From Tsuneonella dongtanensis (GTDB lineage: Bacteria; Pseudomonadota; Alphaproteobacteria; Sphingomonadales; Sphingomonadaceae): a stretch of DNA of 64,000 bases. The notes under the pieces are model-generated. The model was not told the DNA's origin. It saw only the letters and a program-made list of their open reading frames with translations, and ran no database searches. The DNA is taken from NCBI RefSeq assembly GCF_001698205.1, contig NZ_CP016591.1:2294001-2358000 (forward strand), written 5' to 3'. This document shows positions 1 through 8,597 of the stretch, piece by piece (the stretch's first letter is position 1; every line of letters begins with the position of its first letter). Position numbers and translations under genes: made by a program.

Positions 1-469
1 TGTGCAGGTTGGGTCCGGCATAGATCGAATAGATCCTGCTTTCGGAAGGATCGGATCGCGGCGCGGTGAGCGTCGCACCGCCGTTGCCGTCGACCCGCGT
101 GCGGGTCGCCAATGCACCGGCCTCGACCGTCAGCGCGCGCGGAACCACGCTCGCGTAGCCGCGCGCGATACCGCTGAGCGTGGAGCTGTCGGAGACCGTG
201 TCGTCGTAGCCGAAGGTCCGCTCGTAGCGGACCGATGCCGAGCCGCCGTTGTTCCGGCCCTGGACGCTCACGTCCACCCCGGCCGCGACCTGGGTATAGG
301 TCACCGTATCGTCGCCCGGAGAGAGCTCGGCCGCGAAGACCTGGTTCGCCTCGATGTAGGGATCGACGCGCACGGTCTTGCGGCTTTCGCCGCGCTGCGC
401 TTCCTGCGCCTGCGCCGGCATGGCGACAATCGTCGCGGCCCCGGCCAGCAGGATGAGCTTGCGGTTCAC
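1..469 (-). CDS. XrtA-system-associated outer-membrane beta-barrel-like protein (partial)
   Basis: The window edge cuts off the C-terminus; 156 residues are visible. The GTG start opens a clear Sec signal peptide ending MPAQAQ, followed by alternating polar and hydrophobic segments typical of an outer-membrane barrel. It lies 4 bases after the tyrosine autokinase stop, as last visible gene of the leftward exopolysaccharide operon. The family usually in this slot of XrtA/PEP-CTERM loci is a barrel protein of unknown function (TIGR03016 type), proposed to help export. The assignment rests on gene order and general character rather than a diagnostic motif. Confidence 0.55.
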   Translation of the reverse strand, partial: MNRKLILLAGAATIVAMPAQAQEAQRGESRKTVRVDPYIEANQVFAAELSPGDDTVTYTQVAAGVDVSVQGRNNGGSASVRYERTFGYDDTVSDSSTLSGIARGYASVVPRALTVEAGALATRTRVDGNGGATLTAPRSDPSESRIYSIYAGPNLH

Positions 470-473
470 GGAC

Positions 474-1502
474 CTACCCCCCGTACCCGTAATAGTTCCC
501 GAACTTGCGTCCGCTCGGGCTGAAATGCGCCGCGTTGAGCAGCAGCTTGATGTCGGGGCACGCGCCGAGAAGCTGGACAGCATCCTCGAGCGCGCTGCGG
601 CCGGTGCGGTCGGCCCGGCAGACGAGCAGTGCCTGCCCGACGTGCTTGGCAAGTTCGGCCGCGGGCGACGCGGCGAGCGCCGGCGGGCTGTCGAACACGA
701 CCATCCGCCCAGGCGCGCCGCGCGTCAGGCGGTCGAGTACTTCCGCAGTGCGCGCACTCGCGAGGAATTCGCTATCGGCATGGGTCTGGCTGCCCGCCGG
801 AAGCACGAACAGCCCCGGAATGTCGGTCGCGATCACCAGATCCTCGACCTTGATAGCCGGGTTGGCGAGTGCATCCATCAGGCCCGGCCCCGTGGGGAGA
901 CCGAGCGTCGCAAGGACCGAAGGCTTGCCGAAGTCGGCATCCACCAAGAGCACCTCGCCGTCGCGCTCGCCGGCCATCGCGATGGCCAGGTTGACCGCGC
1001 AGAAGGTCTTGCCCTCGCCCGGATGAGGCGAGCAGACGAGGACGCGGCGCGCGGCTGCATCGCCCGCGGCCTGCGCCGCGGCGATCACCTGCCGCTTCAC
1101 GATGCGGAATTCCTCCAGCAGCGCGGTCGTGGCGGCGTCCGGGACGATCACGCCATTGTGCAGGAGCACCTCGCGGTCGATCGTGTGGCGCGGCCCGGAA
1201 AAGCGCACCGGCTGTTCGACGATCGTGGGAGCGACGATGCTTCGCTGCGGCGCGGACACCGGCAAGCTCGGCTCCGGCGCCGGCATCGACACTGGCACCG
1301 GTTCGACAGCGTCGGCCTCGGGTTCATCGCGCTTCACCGCCTTGGCGCGCTTCATCTGCGGTTCGTCGAGGCGAACCGGCATCTTCGCCGGACTGAACGG
1401 GTCGAGCCCGAACGCGCCGCTGGCCCGTTCGAGGAGCGAGCTTTCGCGAGTGCCTTCGCTGCCGGGTTCGCCGGGGAGTGGAATCTTGCTCTGATCGGTC
1501 AT
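474..1502 (-). CDS. XrtA-associated tyrosine autokinase (CpsD/Wzc kinase-domain type)
   Basis: This is a cytoplasmic P-loop kinase of 342 residues that would control polymer length together with the Wzz-like protein encoded just upstream. Residues 1-130 are low-complexity, Pro/Ala-rich and acidic. The Walker A motif SPHPGEGKT lies at about 158-166, a Walker A' motif VLLVDADFGKP follows, and a Walker B motif VVFDSPP comes later. The last residues, GNYYGYGG, form a Tyr cluster as expected for autophosphorylation. The start MTDQSKIP is chosen because a longer reading frame would run into the upstream gene; the gap to that gene is 13 bases. The family is the kinase of exosortase-A loci (TIGR03018 type). 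Confidence 0.9.
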   Translation of the reverse strand: MTDQSKIPLPGEPGSEGTRESSLLERASGAFGLDPFSPAKMPVRLDEPQMKRAKAVKRDEPEADAVEPVPVSMPAPEPSLPVSAPQRSIVAPTIVEQPVRFSGPRHTIDREVLLHNGVIVPDAATTALLEEFRIVKRQVIAAAQAAGDAAARRVLVCSPHPGEGKTFCAVNLAIAMAGERDGEVLLVDADFGKPSVLATLGLPTGPGLMDALANPAIKVEDLVIATDIPGLFVLPAGSQTHADSEFLASARTAEVLDRLTRGAPGRMVVFDSPPALAASPAAELAKHVGQALLVCRADRTGRSALEDAVQLLGACPDIKLLLNAAHFSPSGRKFGNYYGYGG

Positions 1503-1515
1503 CCTGCCAGCCCCC

Positions 1516-3021
1516 TCACGCGACCATGCCGCGCTGGAGGAACTCGATCCCCAGCAGGAGCACGAAAAGTCCGGCGAGCGCACCGCTTCCGGCGTAGAAC
1601 AACTTCATCCGCTTGGCCTGCAACGCCTTGGCGCGCTCGGTCAGCGTCTCGGAAATGGTGCCCAGCACCGGCAGGTCGAGCGCACGCTCGAGCCCCGCGG
1701 CGGTCGAGAACGTCGACTTGAGCTGGGTCAGCCCGAATGCCGTGCCGACACCCGCGGCTATCCCGGCAAGCAGCACCCCGAACAGCAGCAGCGGCCGATT
1801 GGGAGAGGCCGGCTGGCGCGGCGTGGTCGGCGGGTCGACGACATCGAACTTGAAGCTCGAACGCTCGCTTTCGACCTGCCCGCGCAGGCGCATCTCCTCG
1901 CGGTTCTGGAGGAGCTCGTCGTATTTCTTCTTGAGGACTTCATAATCGCGGCTGATGCGGTTGGCTTCGGCCGAGACTGCGGGTTCGCTGGCCTGGTCTG
2001 CCATCGCGCCGCTGATCTCTGCCTGCAGCGCGGCCTTGCGCGCGAGCAGCGCCTGCACGTTGGCTTCTCGCTCGGCCTTGATCGAAACGAGCGAGCTGTA
2101 GGCCGGGTTCGGCGTTCCCGCCTGCGCCGCACCGCCCCCGCTGCGCTGGAGCAGCGTGATCTGGCGCTTGAGCGCGACGATGTCGGGATGGCTGTCGGTC
2201 AGTCCGCGCGCCTGCAGTCCGGCAAGTTGCGCCTGCGCCTGGCCGAGCGCACTGCCGTCGCCGCCGCCGCCCGCGAGCGTGCGAGGCGTACCGGCGAGCT
2301 GCCCGCTGATCGCGGCCAGCGCGCTCTGCGCCGCGGCAAGGTCGGCCTCCACGCCGCGCAGTTCCTGGCGCGTGCCCGAAAGGCGCCCCGCGATCGCGGT
2401 CGATCCGCCGACGAGTTCCGGATGCTCGGCTTCGAAGGCGGACAGCTTCACTTCCGCCGCCTCGAGTTCGGCCTTCCGCTCCTCCAGCTGCTGGTCGAGG
2501 AACACGACCGTGTCGGCCACCTCTCCGCGGTTGCCGGCGATGTTCTCTTCGCGGAATATGTCGATCAGCTTCTGGACGACGGTCTGCGCGAGCCGGGCAT
2601 TCTCGGCGTCCGAAAGCTTGCGCTTGCCGACCTTGGCCGTGATCGTGAACAGGTTGTCCTCGACGCTCTCGACCTTGACGTCCTCCATCAGGCTGGCGAC
2701 CGCCTTTTCCATCTCGCGCTGGCTGGCGATGTCCTTGCCGAGATCGGTGCTGCGCACGACTTTCTCGAGGTTCACCGCGCCCGCGAGCGTCTTCTTGACC
2801 CGCTGGATCTCGTCCGCGCCGCCGTTGGCGATCTTGAGCTGGTCCGACAGCACGTCGTCGAGCTGGACGTAGATGCGCGCCTTCGATTCGTACGAATTCG
2901 GGATCAGCGCCACGGCGATCCAGCCGAGCATGCATACGCCCCAGGCGACGCCGAGCACGAGCCAGCGCCGGGCCCAGGCGGAATGGGCGGCCGCGCGCAG
3001 TTCTTCGAAGACCTCGTTCAT
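1516..3021 (-). CDS. XrtA-system polysaccharide chain-length determinant (Wzz/GumC-like)
   Basis: This is an inner-membrane co-polymerase of 501 residues, expected to set exopolysaccharide chain length and to contact the cognate autokinase. It shows an N-terminal membrane segment at about residues 19-41, then a long periplasmic domain rich in Glu, Ala and Gln with heptad character (coiled coil, about 160-380). A Pro-rich stretch PPTTPRQPASPNRP leads into a second membrane segment, and a third segment lies near the C-terminus (about 475-495). The third segment matches the XrtA-associated subfamily (TIGR03007 type). It sits between the Wza-like export gene (14 bases upstream) and the kinase gene. 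Confidence 0.9.
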   Translation of the reverse strand: MNEVFEELRAAAHSAWARRWLVLGVAWGVCMLGWIAVALIPNSYESKARIYVQLDDVLSDQLKIANGGADEIQRVKKTLAGAVNLEKVVRSTDLGKDIASQREMEKAVASLMEDVKVESVEDNLFTITAKVGKRKLSDAENARLAQTVVQKLIDIFREENIAGNRGEVADTVVFLDQQLEERKAELEAAEVKLSAFEAEHPELVGGSTAIAGRLSGTRQELRGVEADLAAAQSALAAISGQLAGTPRTLAGGGGDGSALGQAQAQLAGLQARGLTDSHPDIVALKRQITLLQRSGGGAAQAGTPNPAYSSLVSIKAEREANVQALLARKAALQAEISGAMADQASEPAVSAEANRISRDYEVLKKKYDELLQNREEMRLRGQVESERSSFKFDVVDPPTTPRQPASPNRPLLLFGVLLAGIAAGVGTAFGLTQLKSTFSTAAGLERALDLPVLGTISETLTERAKALQAKRMKLFYAGSGALAGLFVLLLGIEFLQRGMVA

Positions 3022-3035
3022 GTGCGGTCAGGCCC

Positions 3036-3683
3036 TCAGAACATGCTTTCGGGAATGATGATGACGTCGCCCGGCTGGAGCATGACGTTGGCCTCGCTCT
3101 CGCCGCGCTTGAGCAGGTCGCCGAGGCGCAGCCCGTATTCGCGCTGGCGGCCGACCTGCTTGTCGAAGCGGATCAGCTTGGCCTTGTTGCCGGCGGCGAA
3201 TTCGCTGAGGCCGCCGACCGCAATCATCGCGTCGAGAACGGTCATGTTGGCGCGGAAGGGGATGCTCGCCGGCTTTTCGGTCGCACCGATGATGCGAACC
3301 TGCTGGCTGAACGTGCCGGCGAAATTGGTCACGATCACGCTGACCAGCGGCTCCTCGATGTACTGCGACAGCTGGAGACGGATGTCCTCCGACAGCATCG
3401 CCGGGGTCTTGCCGACCGCAGGCATGTCGCTGACGAGCGGGGTGGTGATGCGCCCGTCGGGCCGCACCTGGATCTTGTCAGCCGACAGTTCGGGATTGCG
3501 CCACACGCTGACGGTCAGTTCGTCGAGCGGGCCGATCACGTAATCCTCGCCCGGGCCTTCCTGCATGGCGACGAACGAGGCCGGCGGAAGCTGGCTGCCA
3601 CCGCCGTTCGTGGCGCATCCGCTGAGCGTCAGCGCGGCGAGCGCGGTGCTCGCGAGGAAACGGGTAGAAAGGTTGGCAAGCAT
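3036..3683 (-). CDS. Wza-like polysaccharide export lipoprotein, XrtA-associated
   Basis: This 215-residue outer-membrane export protein would form the exit channel for the exopolysaccharide. The chosen ATG follows GAGGA with good spacing and opens a lipoprotein signal peptide with lipobox LSGC at about residue 20. The Poly_export domain follows (YVIGPLDELTVSVWRNPELS), then a SLBB-like segment ending in LQPGDVIIIPE, a hallmark of the family. A longer frame exists upstream but lacks a ribosome-binding site and would bury the signal peptide. The 176-base gap before it suggests that it may have its own promoter. Confidence 0.93.
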   Translation of the reverse strand: MLANLSTRFLASTALAALTLSGCATNGGGSQLPPASFVAMQEGPGEDYVIGPLDELTVSVWRNPELSADKIQVRPDGRITTPLVSDMPAVGKTPAMLSEDIRLQLSQYIEEPLVSVIVTNFAGTFSQQVRIIGATEKPASIPFRANMTVLDAMIAVGGLSEFAAGNKAKLIRFDKQVGRQREYGLRLGDLLKRGESEANVMLQPGDVIIIPESMF

Positions 3684-3859
3684 CGATGCATCCTCGAATT
3701 CGCGGGTGCGCCGATGCGATGTCGCAGCCGGGAGCGACCCGGCGCACCGCACAAGCGCGTGTACCAGCCCGCTTCCTCGCCGAAATTGGTGAACATACCG
3801 TTAGGCTTGAAGTGCCCTCTGGAGGGCGGTCCCGCGTCGGGACAACACGAGGAGAATGG
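3684..3859. other. Intergenic spacer between the export-lipoprotein gene and the PLP decarboxylase gene
   Basis: There is no convincing gene here. A small perfect inverted repeat, GCCCTCTGGAGGGC, sits at 3814-3827, but no T-run follows it on either strand, so it is not a clear terminator. The spacer is the only sizeable gap in the leftward operon and is the likely site of any internal promoter for the export, chain-length and kinase genes. Confidence 0.4.
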
Positions 3860-5089
3860 TTAAACCAGCATCTCGCGCGCCGACCCCTGGCCGAGGAAAT
3901 TCGCCGGGGACGCGCTTGCGCCATAGGCGCCGGCACAGAAGACCGCGACCAGATCGCCCACGTCGGCCCGCGGCAGCATGGCCTTGTCGGCCAGCCGGTC
4001 GAGCGGAGTGCACAGGCACCCTACGACGTTAGCTTCCTCGTCAGCTTCAACACCAAACCGGGTGGCGATCGCGACCGGGTAGTTCCGCCGCACGACGGTG
4101 CCGAAATTGCCCGATGCGGCCAGCTGGTGATGCAGTCCGCCGTCGGTGACGAGATAGGTTTCGCCGTGGCTTACCTTCCGGTCGACGACCTCGCAGAGGT
4201 AAACCCCCGCCTCGCCGACGAGGTACCGGCCCAGTTCGATACAGAGCTGCGTGGTCTCGAGCGTTTCGGGCAGCGTGGCGAACCTCCTCGACAACTCTTC
4301 GCCCACGTAATCAAGATCGACGGGGGCATCGCCGGCGAAATAGGGAATACCCAGGCCGCCGCCCATGTTGAGCTTGGGCAGCGGGCCGTGGCCGATCTCG
4401 CGCGCAAGCCGGTCGGCGAGATCGAGGACGTTGCCCTGCGTCTCTGCGATCGCCTCGGCATCGAGCGCCTGGCTGCCAGTGAAGATGTGCAGGCCGCGCC
4501 AGTCGGCCCCCGCCGCGATCACTTCGCGGGCCAGCGCGGGGACCCGCTCCGCGTCGATTCCGAAAGGCTTGGCGCCCCCGCCCATTTTCATGCCCGAGCC
4601 GCGCAGCTCGAAGTCCGGGTTGACGCGGATCGCGATGCGCGGAGCCGCCCCGAGCCGGCTGCCGATGGCCAGCGCGCGGCGGGCCTCGTTCTCGCTTTCG
4701 CAGTTGAGGGTGACGCCCGCAGCAATCGCCGCTTCCAGTTCCGCATCGCGCTTGCCCGGACCCGCGAAGCTGACCAGCGCGGGATCGATCCCGGCATCGG
4801 TCACCATCGCCAGTTCGCCGCCGGACGCGATGTCGAACCCGTCGACGAGGCCCGCCATGTGCTCGATGACCGGGCGAAACGGGTTGGCCTTTACCGCGAA
4901 GTGGATCGCCAGCCGTTCGGGCATCGCCGCGCGCAGTTCGGCCATCCGCGCATCGAGATGGGCCTTGGAATAGACGAACAGCGGCGTGCCGCCGGCCTCG
5001 GCGACCAGCTCCCGCGCGGTCTTGCCTCCGATCGCGAGTTCGCCGTCGCGGCTCTCGTAGCCCGTCGGAATGGGCCCAAGCGGCTTCAC
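3860..5089 (-). CDS. PLP-dependent decarboxylase, exosortase-A system-associated
   Basis: This 409-residue fold-type III PLP enzyme is related to diaminopimelate and ornithine decarboxylases. The PLP lysine is in HFAVKANPF (about K67). The phosphate-binding glycine motif is MGGGLGIPYF. The active-site region ELGRYLVGEAG, a later Cys in CLCTPLDRLAD and the C-terminal GAYGASASPANFLG are all present. The subfamily next to acyl-CoA ligase and ACP genes in XrtA loci (TIGR03099 type) has unknown substrate; it may make an amine or acyl modifier for the polysaccharide. Its start overlaps the stop of the ligase gene by 4 bases, implying translational coupling. Confidence 0.92.
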   Translation of the reverse strand: MKPLGPIPTGYESRDGELAIGGKTARELVAEAGGTPLFVYSKAHLDARMAELRAAMPERLAIHFAVKANPFRPVIEHMAGLVDGFDIASGGELAMVTDAGIDPALVSFAGPGKRDAELEAAIAAGVTLNCESENEARRALAIGSRLGAAPRIAIRVNPDFELRGSGMKMGGGAKPFGIDAERVPALAREVIAAGADWRGLHIFTGSQALDAEAIAETQGNVLDLADRLAREIGHGPLPKLNMGGGLGIPYFAGDAPVDLDYVGEELSRRFATLPETLETTQLCIELGRYLVGEAGVYLCEVVDRKVSHGETYLVTDGGLHHQLAASGNFGTVVRRNYPVAIATRFGVEADEEANVVGCLCTPLDRLADKAMLPRADVGDLVAVFCAGAYGASASPANFLGQGSAREMLV

Positions 5090-6600
5090 GCGGCCAGCTC
5101 CGCGGCGAGCGCGTTGCGGTCGAGCTTTCCATTCGGGTTGCGCGGCATCTGGGCATATGGGCGGATGGTGCGCGGCTGCATGAAGTTCGGCAGAGCCGCT
5201 GCCAGCGCCTTGCGCAAGCCCTCCTCATCGAAATCGCCGGCGGGCCGCACCGCAAGGCACACCGCCTGGCCGAGCCGCGGATCGGACACGCCGACCGCTA
5301 CGGCTTCCGCGACCATGCCGGTGGCGACAGCCGCATCCTCGACCTCCTGCGGGCTGATGCGGTTGCCCGCGCTCTTGATCATCGCGTCGCGCCGCCCGAC
5401 GAAATAGAGCAGGCCGTCGCCCTCGCGCCGCACCCGGTCGCCCGACCACACGGCCATACCGCCATAGCTCGAAGCCCGCGGAGCCGGTTTGAACCGCTCG
5501 GCCGTGCGCGCCTCGTCGTTCCAGTAGCCGAGCGCGACCAACGGGCCGGCGTGGACCAGTTCGCCTTCCTCGCCGTCGGCGGCGATGTCGCCGTGGTCCC
5601 CCACCACGAGAATCTCGGCGAAGGGAATCGCCTTGCCCATCGAGGTCGGGTGGCTGTCGACCAGCGACGGGTCGAGAAAGGTCGAGCGGAACGCCTCCGT
5701 CAGGCCGTACATCGGGAAAATGCGTGCCTGCGGGAAGGTGCGCCGGAGCGCCCGGACCAGCGGTTCGGTCAGCGCGCCGCCGCTGTTGGTCAGGCGGCGC
5801 ATCGAGCCGGTCGCCTCTTCCGGCCAGTCGATCTCGGTTAGTTGGACCCACAGGGGCGGTACGGCGGCAAGGGTCGTGACCCCGTGCTTCGCACACGCCT
5901 TCACCACGTCGCGCGCGACGAGGTAGTCGAGCGGGACGACACATCCCCCGGCGTACCACGTGCTGAGGAGCTGGTTCTGGCCATAGTCGAAGCTCAGCGG
6001 CAGCACGCCGAGCGTTACGTCGTCCGCCGCCATGTCGAGGTAATGCGCCACGCTGACCGCGCCGAGCCACATGTTCGCATGGCTCAGCACCACCCCCTTG
6101 GCCTTCCCGGTCGATCCGCTGGTGTAGAGAATGGCGGCGATCTCGTCGGGATCGTGCTCCGACGGTCCGAGCGGATCGTGAGCCTCGACCTCTGCCCACA
6201 AATCCTCTTCGGCGAGCACGGCGCAGTGTTCGGGCACATCGCCCTCGACGAGACTTGCGAGCCGCGCCGCTGTTCCGATGAGCAGCACCGCGCCGCTGTC
6301 GGACAGGATATGCGCGACCTGCATCCGCTTGAGCAGCGGATTGATCGGGACATGCACCATCCCGGCCCGCGCACAGGCGAGCGGCAGCAGGCAGCTCGAC
6401 TCGCCCTTGGCCGCCCAACTCGCGATCCGATCGCCCTTTGCAGCGCGGCCCGTCAGCCACGCGGCAAGCTGACCGACACGGGTTCTTAAGTCCTCATGGT
6501 TAAGCGTGCGGCCGCGCAAGACCAGCGCCGGCGCGGTCCCCCTGCCCCTTTCGGCAAGGTGATCGAGCGGCCGGGGCCGGGGATCGAGCGTAAGGGGCAT
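5086..6600 (-). CDS. Acyl-CoA ligase (AMP-forming), exosortase-A system-associated
   Basis: This 504-residue adenylate-forming enzyme would activate a carboxylic acid for transfer to the acyl carrier protein encoded in the divergent arm. The AMP-binding signature YTSGSTGKAKG is at about residues 159-169. The later motif GDRVRREGDGLLYFVGRRD and the catalytic lysine region NPNGKLDRNAL are intact. The ATG at 6600 has GGAG 7 bases upstream; a start 8 codons further upstream is possible but less well supported. It is the first gene of the leftward operon. Its start codon overlaps the start codon of the rightward operon on a shared CATG. Confidence 0.92.
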   Translation of the reverse strand: MPLTLDPRPRPLDHLAERGRGTAPALVLRGRTLNHEDLRTRVGQLAAWLTGRAAKGDRIASWAAKGESSCLLPLACARAGMVHVPINPLLKRMQVAHILSDSGAVLLIGTAARLASLVEGDVPEHCAVLAEEDLWAEVEAHDPLGPSEHDPDEIAAILYTSGSTGKAKGVVLSHANMWLGAVSVAHYLDMAADDVTLGVLPLSFDYGQNQLLSTWYAGGCVVPLDYLVARDVVKACAKHGVTTLAAVPPLWVQLTEIDWPEEATGSMRRLTNSGGALTEPLVRALRRTFPQARIFPMYGLTEAFRSTFLDPSLVDSHPTSMGKAIPFAEILVVGDHGDIAADGEEGELVHAGPLVALGYWNDEARTAERFKPAPRASSYGGMAVWSGDRVRREGDGLLYFVGRRDAMIKSAGNRISPQEVEDAAVATGMVAEAVAVGVSDPRLGQAVCLAVRPAGDFDEEGLRKALAAALPNFMQPRTIRPYAQMPRNPNGKLDRNALAAELAA

Positions 6601-7588
6601 GGTTACTCCGAGGGACAACAGCACTTTGGTCGCGGTCAGCTATCACGACACGGTTAACGTCTTGCAAGCCGCAGGTGCGCCTTGGGAGGGCCCGTTCGAT
6701 CGCGCCGAGTGGTTCGAGCTGCTCGCCGATGCGGGATTGCCGCCGCTCGTGGCCCGATGCGGCGACGCCACGCTGATGCTGACCAGGGCGAACGGCCGGA
6801 TCGAGCCGATGCGCAACTGGTACGCCTTCACGTGGCGTGCGCGCGGCGACAATCCGGTCCTGCTAGCCGCCGTTGCCCGATCGCTCCGCGCACATAGCCA
6901 CCGCGTAACACTCTGGCCTGTGCCCGACGAGGACGGCAGCGCGACCCGGCTTGCAGCCGCCTTCCGCACCGCGGGCTGGCATGTCGCGGTCGACCGGTGC
7001 GACCACAACCACGTTATGCCCGTGAACGGGCGCAGCTTCTCGGAGTACTGGGCAGGACGGCCCGGCCAGATGCGCACCACCCTCAAGCGGAAGGCGAAGA
7101 AGGTCGCGGTCGAGATTCACGACCGATTCGACGCAGTCGCCTGGTCCGAATACGAGGCAATCTACGCGGAAAGCTGGAAGCCCGGGGAAGGCGATCCCGA
7201 TCTTCTGCGCGCCTTCGCCCAGGCCGAGGGAGCGGCCGGTCGCTTGCGCCTCGGCATTGCCCGCGCCGAGGACCAAGCAGTCGCCGCGCAGTTCTGGACG
7301 GTCGAGAACGGCACAGCCTACATCCACAAGCTCGCACACCGCGAAAGCGCCAAACCGCTCTCGGCCGGAACGACGCTCACGGCGGCACTCTTCGAACGGG
7401 TCATCGACGTCGACAAGGTGGAGCTGGTCGATTTCGGCACCGGCGACGATCCATACAAGCGTGACTGGATGGAGGTCGATCGGCCGCGTTTCCGGATCGA
7501 TTGCCTCGACCCTCGCCAAGCGGCGGCCTGGCCCGCCCTTGCCAAGCGCGCCCTGCGCGTGCTTGCACCCGGGGCATCCGCTCGCTAG
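6599..7588 (+). CDS. GNAT/FemAB-like (BioF2-type) acetyltransferase of the XrtA locus
   Basis: This 329-residue protein has a duplicated GNAT-like fold (Acetyltransf_6 type). The C-terminal half carries the conserved stretch AQFWTVENGTAYIHKLAH and later DFGTGDDPYKRDWM. The family acylates cell-surface sugars or amino groups. It starts the rightward arm, with the ACP gene 35 bases downstream. The annotated ATG overlaps the divergent ligase start by two bases and has AAGGGG only one base upstream. An alternative TTG nine codons later has GAGGG at usable distance, so the start is uncertain. Confidence 0.8.
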   Translation: MVTPRDNSTLVAVSYHDTVNVLQAAGAPWEGPFDRAEWFELLADAGLPPLVARCGDATLMLTRANGRIEPMRNWYAFTWRARGDNPVLLAAVARSLRAHSHRVTLWPVPDEDGSATRLAAAFRTAGWHVAVDRCDHNHVMPVNGRSFSEYWAGRPGQMRTTLKRKAKKVAVEIHDRFDAVAWSEYEAIYAESWKPGEGDPDLLRAFAQAEGAAGRLRLGIARAEDQAVAAQFWTVENGTAYIHKLAHRESAKPLSAGTTLTAALFERVIDVDKVELVDFGTGDDPYKRDWMEVDRPRFRIDCLDPRQAAAWPALAKRALRVLAPGASAR

Positions 7589-7623
7589 GGCGCGGCGCGT
7601 TTACGTGAGGGGGATCAGCCCGG

Positions 7624-7914
7624 ATGACTGACGGCCACCATCTCGCCCCCAGCCGGGCATCGATCGACGCGAAGCTGCGGGCGATCATTGCCGACGTTCT
7701 CGGGCTCGACGCAGAGCGCGTCGCCGGCTTCGACGCCGACACCGGCCTGTTCGGGCACCTGCCCGAACTCGATTCGATGGCGGTCGCGGGCTTGCTTACC
7801 GAGATGGAAGACCGTCTCGACATCGTGATCGACGATGACGACGTCGATGGCGAGATGCTCGAGACCTATGGCGGCCTGCTGGCTTTTGCCGAGGGCAAAG
7901 CCGTAACGACGTGA
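7624..7914 (+). CDS. Acyl carrier protein, XrtA-locus
   Basis: This is a 96-residue acidic carrier protein. The phosphopantetheine attachment motif ELDSMAV places the modified serine at about S51; helix I is preceded by IDAKLRAIIADVLGLD. It is larger and less acidic at the N-terminus than fatty-acid AcpP, and no fab genes lie nearby. Its partner is therefore probably the AMP-forming ligase of the divergent arm. GAGGGGG lies about 10 bases before the ATG. The stop overlaps the GTG start of the next gene by 4 bases. Confidence 0.9.
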   Translation: MTDGHHLAPSRASIDAKLRAIIADVLGLDAERVAGFDADTGLFGHLPELDSMAVAGLLTEMEDRLDIVIDDDDVDGEMLETYGGLLAFAEGKAVTT

Positions 7915-8597
7915 CCTCCTTCGAATTCAGGGACTGGGCGTGCCCTGCCCCCGACGGCGGGAGGCACGACGAACAGGCGCTGGTATTCGACCGCAACCGA
8001 CCGCACCGGCTGCTCGTCCTGCCTGCATGGTTCGACGAAGCGAACAAGCTCCGCCGGCAGACGGTCGAGGTCATGCGGCGCCTTGACGCGTCCGGCATCG
8101 ACTGCGTTCTGCCCGACCTGCCGGGGTGCAACGAGAGCAAGGCGAAATTGCCCGAACAGACGCTTGAGGTCTGGCGGGATGGCGCTGCCGCCGCGGCCGC
8201 GCATTTCCGGGCGACGCACCTGCTGACAATCCGCGCGGGCGCGCTGCTTGCGCCGGCGGGCCTGCCCGGTTGGCGATATGCGCCCACCGGGGGGCGGCAG
8301 GTTCTGCGCGCCATGCTGCGCGCCAGGACCATTGCTTCCAGGGAAGCGGGCAATGCCGAACGCACTGAAGACCTGCAGGACATCGGCCGGACGGACGGGA
8401 TCGAGCTGGCCGGATGGACCATCGGCGCCGCGATGTTCCGCGCGCTCGAGACGGCCGAACCCGATGGCGTGCTGACCGAGATCGAACAATCGGCGCTGGG
8501 CGGCCCCGGCCTCTGGCTTCGCGCCGAACCCGACGAGGACGCGGCCCAGGCCGATGCGCTCGCAGCGGTCGTCGCGATGGGGATGCTGGCCGCATGA
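7911..8597 (+). CDS. Exosortase-A system-associated hydrolase 2 (alpha/beta hydrolase)
   Basis: This 228-residue protein with a GTG start is coupled to the ACP stop (GTGA). It shows an alpha/beta-hydrolase N-terminal core (LLVLPAWFDEANKLRRQT, then CVLPDLPGCNES) in the pattern of the XrtA-locus hydrolase 2 family (TIGR03101 type). An obvious GxSxG elbow is not visible, so catalysis is unproven. It overlaps hydrolase 1 by 4 bases, and the two are a conserved pair in such loci. Confidence 0.78.
   Translation: MTSFEFRDWACPAPDGGRHDEQALVFDRNRPHRLLVLPAWFDEANKLRRQTVEVMRRLDASGIDCVLPDLPGCNESKAKLPEQTLEVWRDGAAAAAAHFRATHLLTIRAGALLAPAGLPGWRYAPTGGRQVLRAMLRARTIASREAGNAERTEDLQDIGRTDGIELAGWTIGAAMFRALETAEPDGVLTEIEQSALGGPGLWLRAEPDEDAAQADALAAVVAMGMLAA

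Noticed and set aside
3814-3827. Inverted repeat GCCCTCTGGAGGGC as a terminator
   Set aside because: The loop would be only two bases and no T-run follows on either strand.
3686-5407. Open frame of 573 codons on the plus strand
   Set aside because: It is antisense to the PLP decarboxylase, whose PLP lysine and other motifs are intact; the plus-strand product shows no domain.
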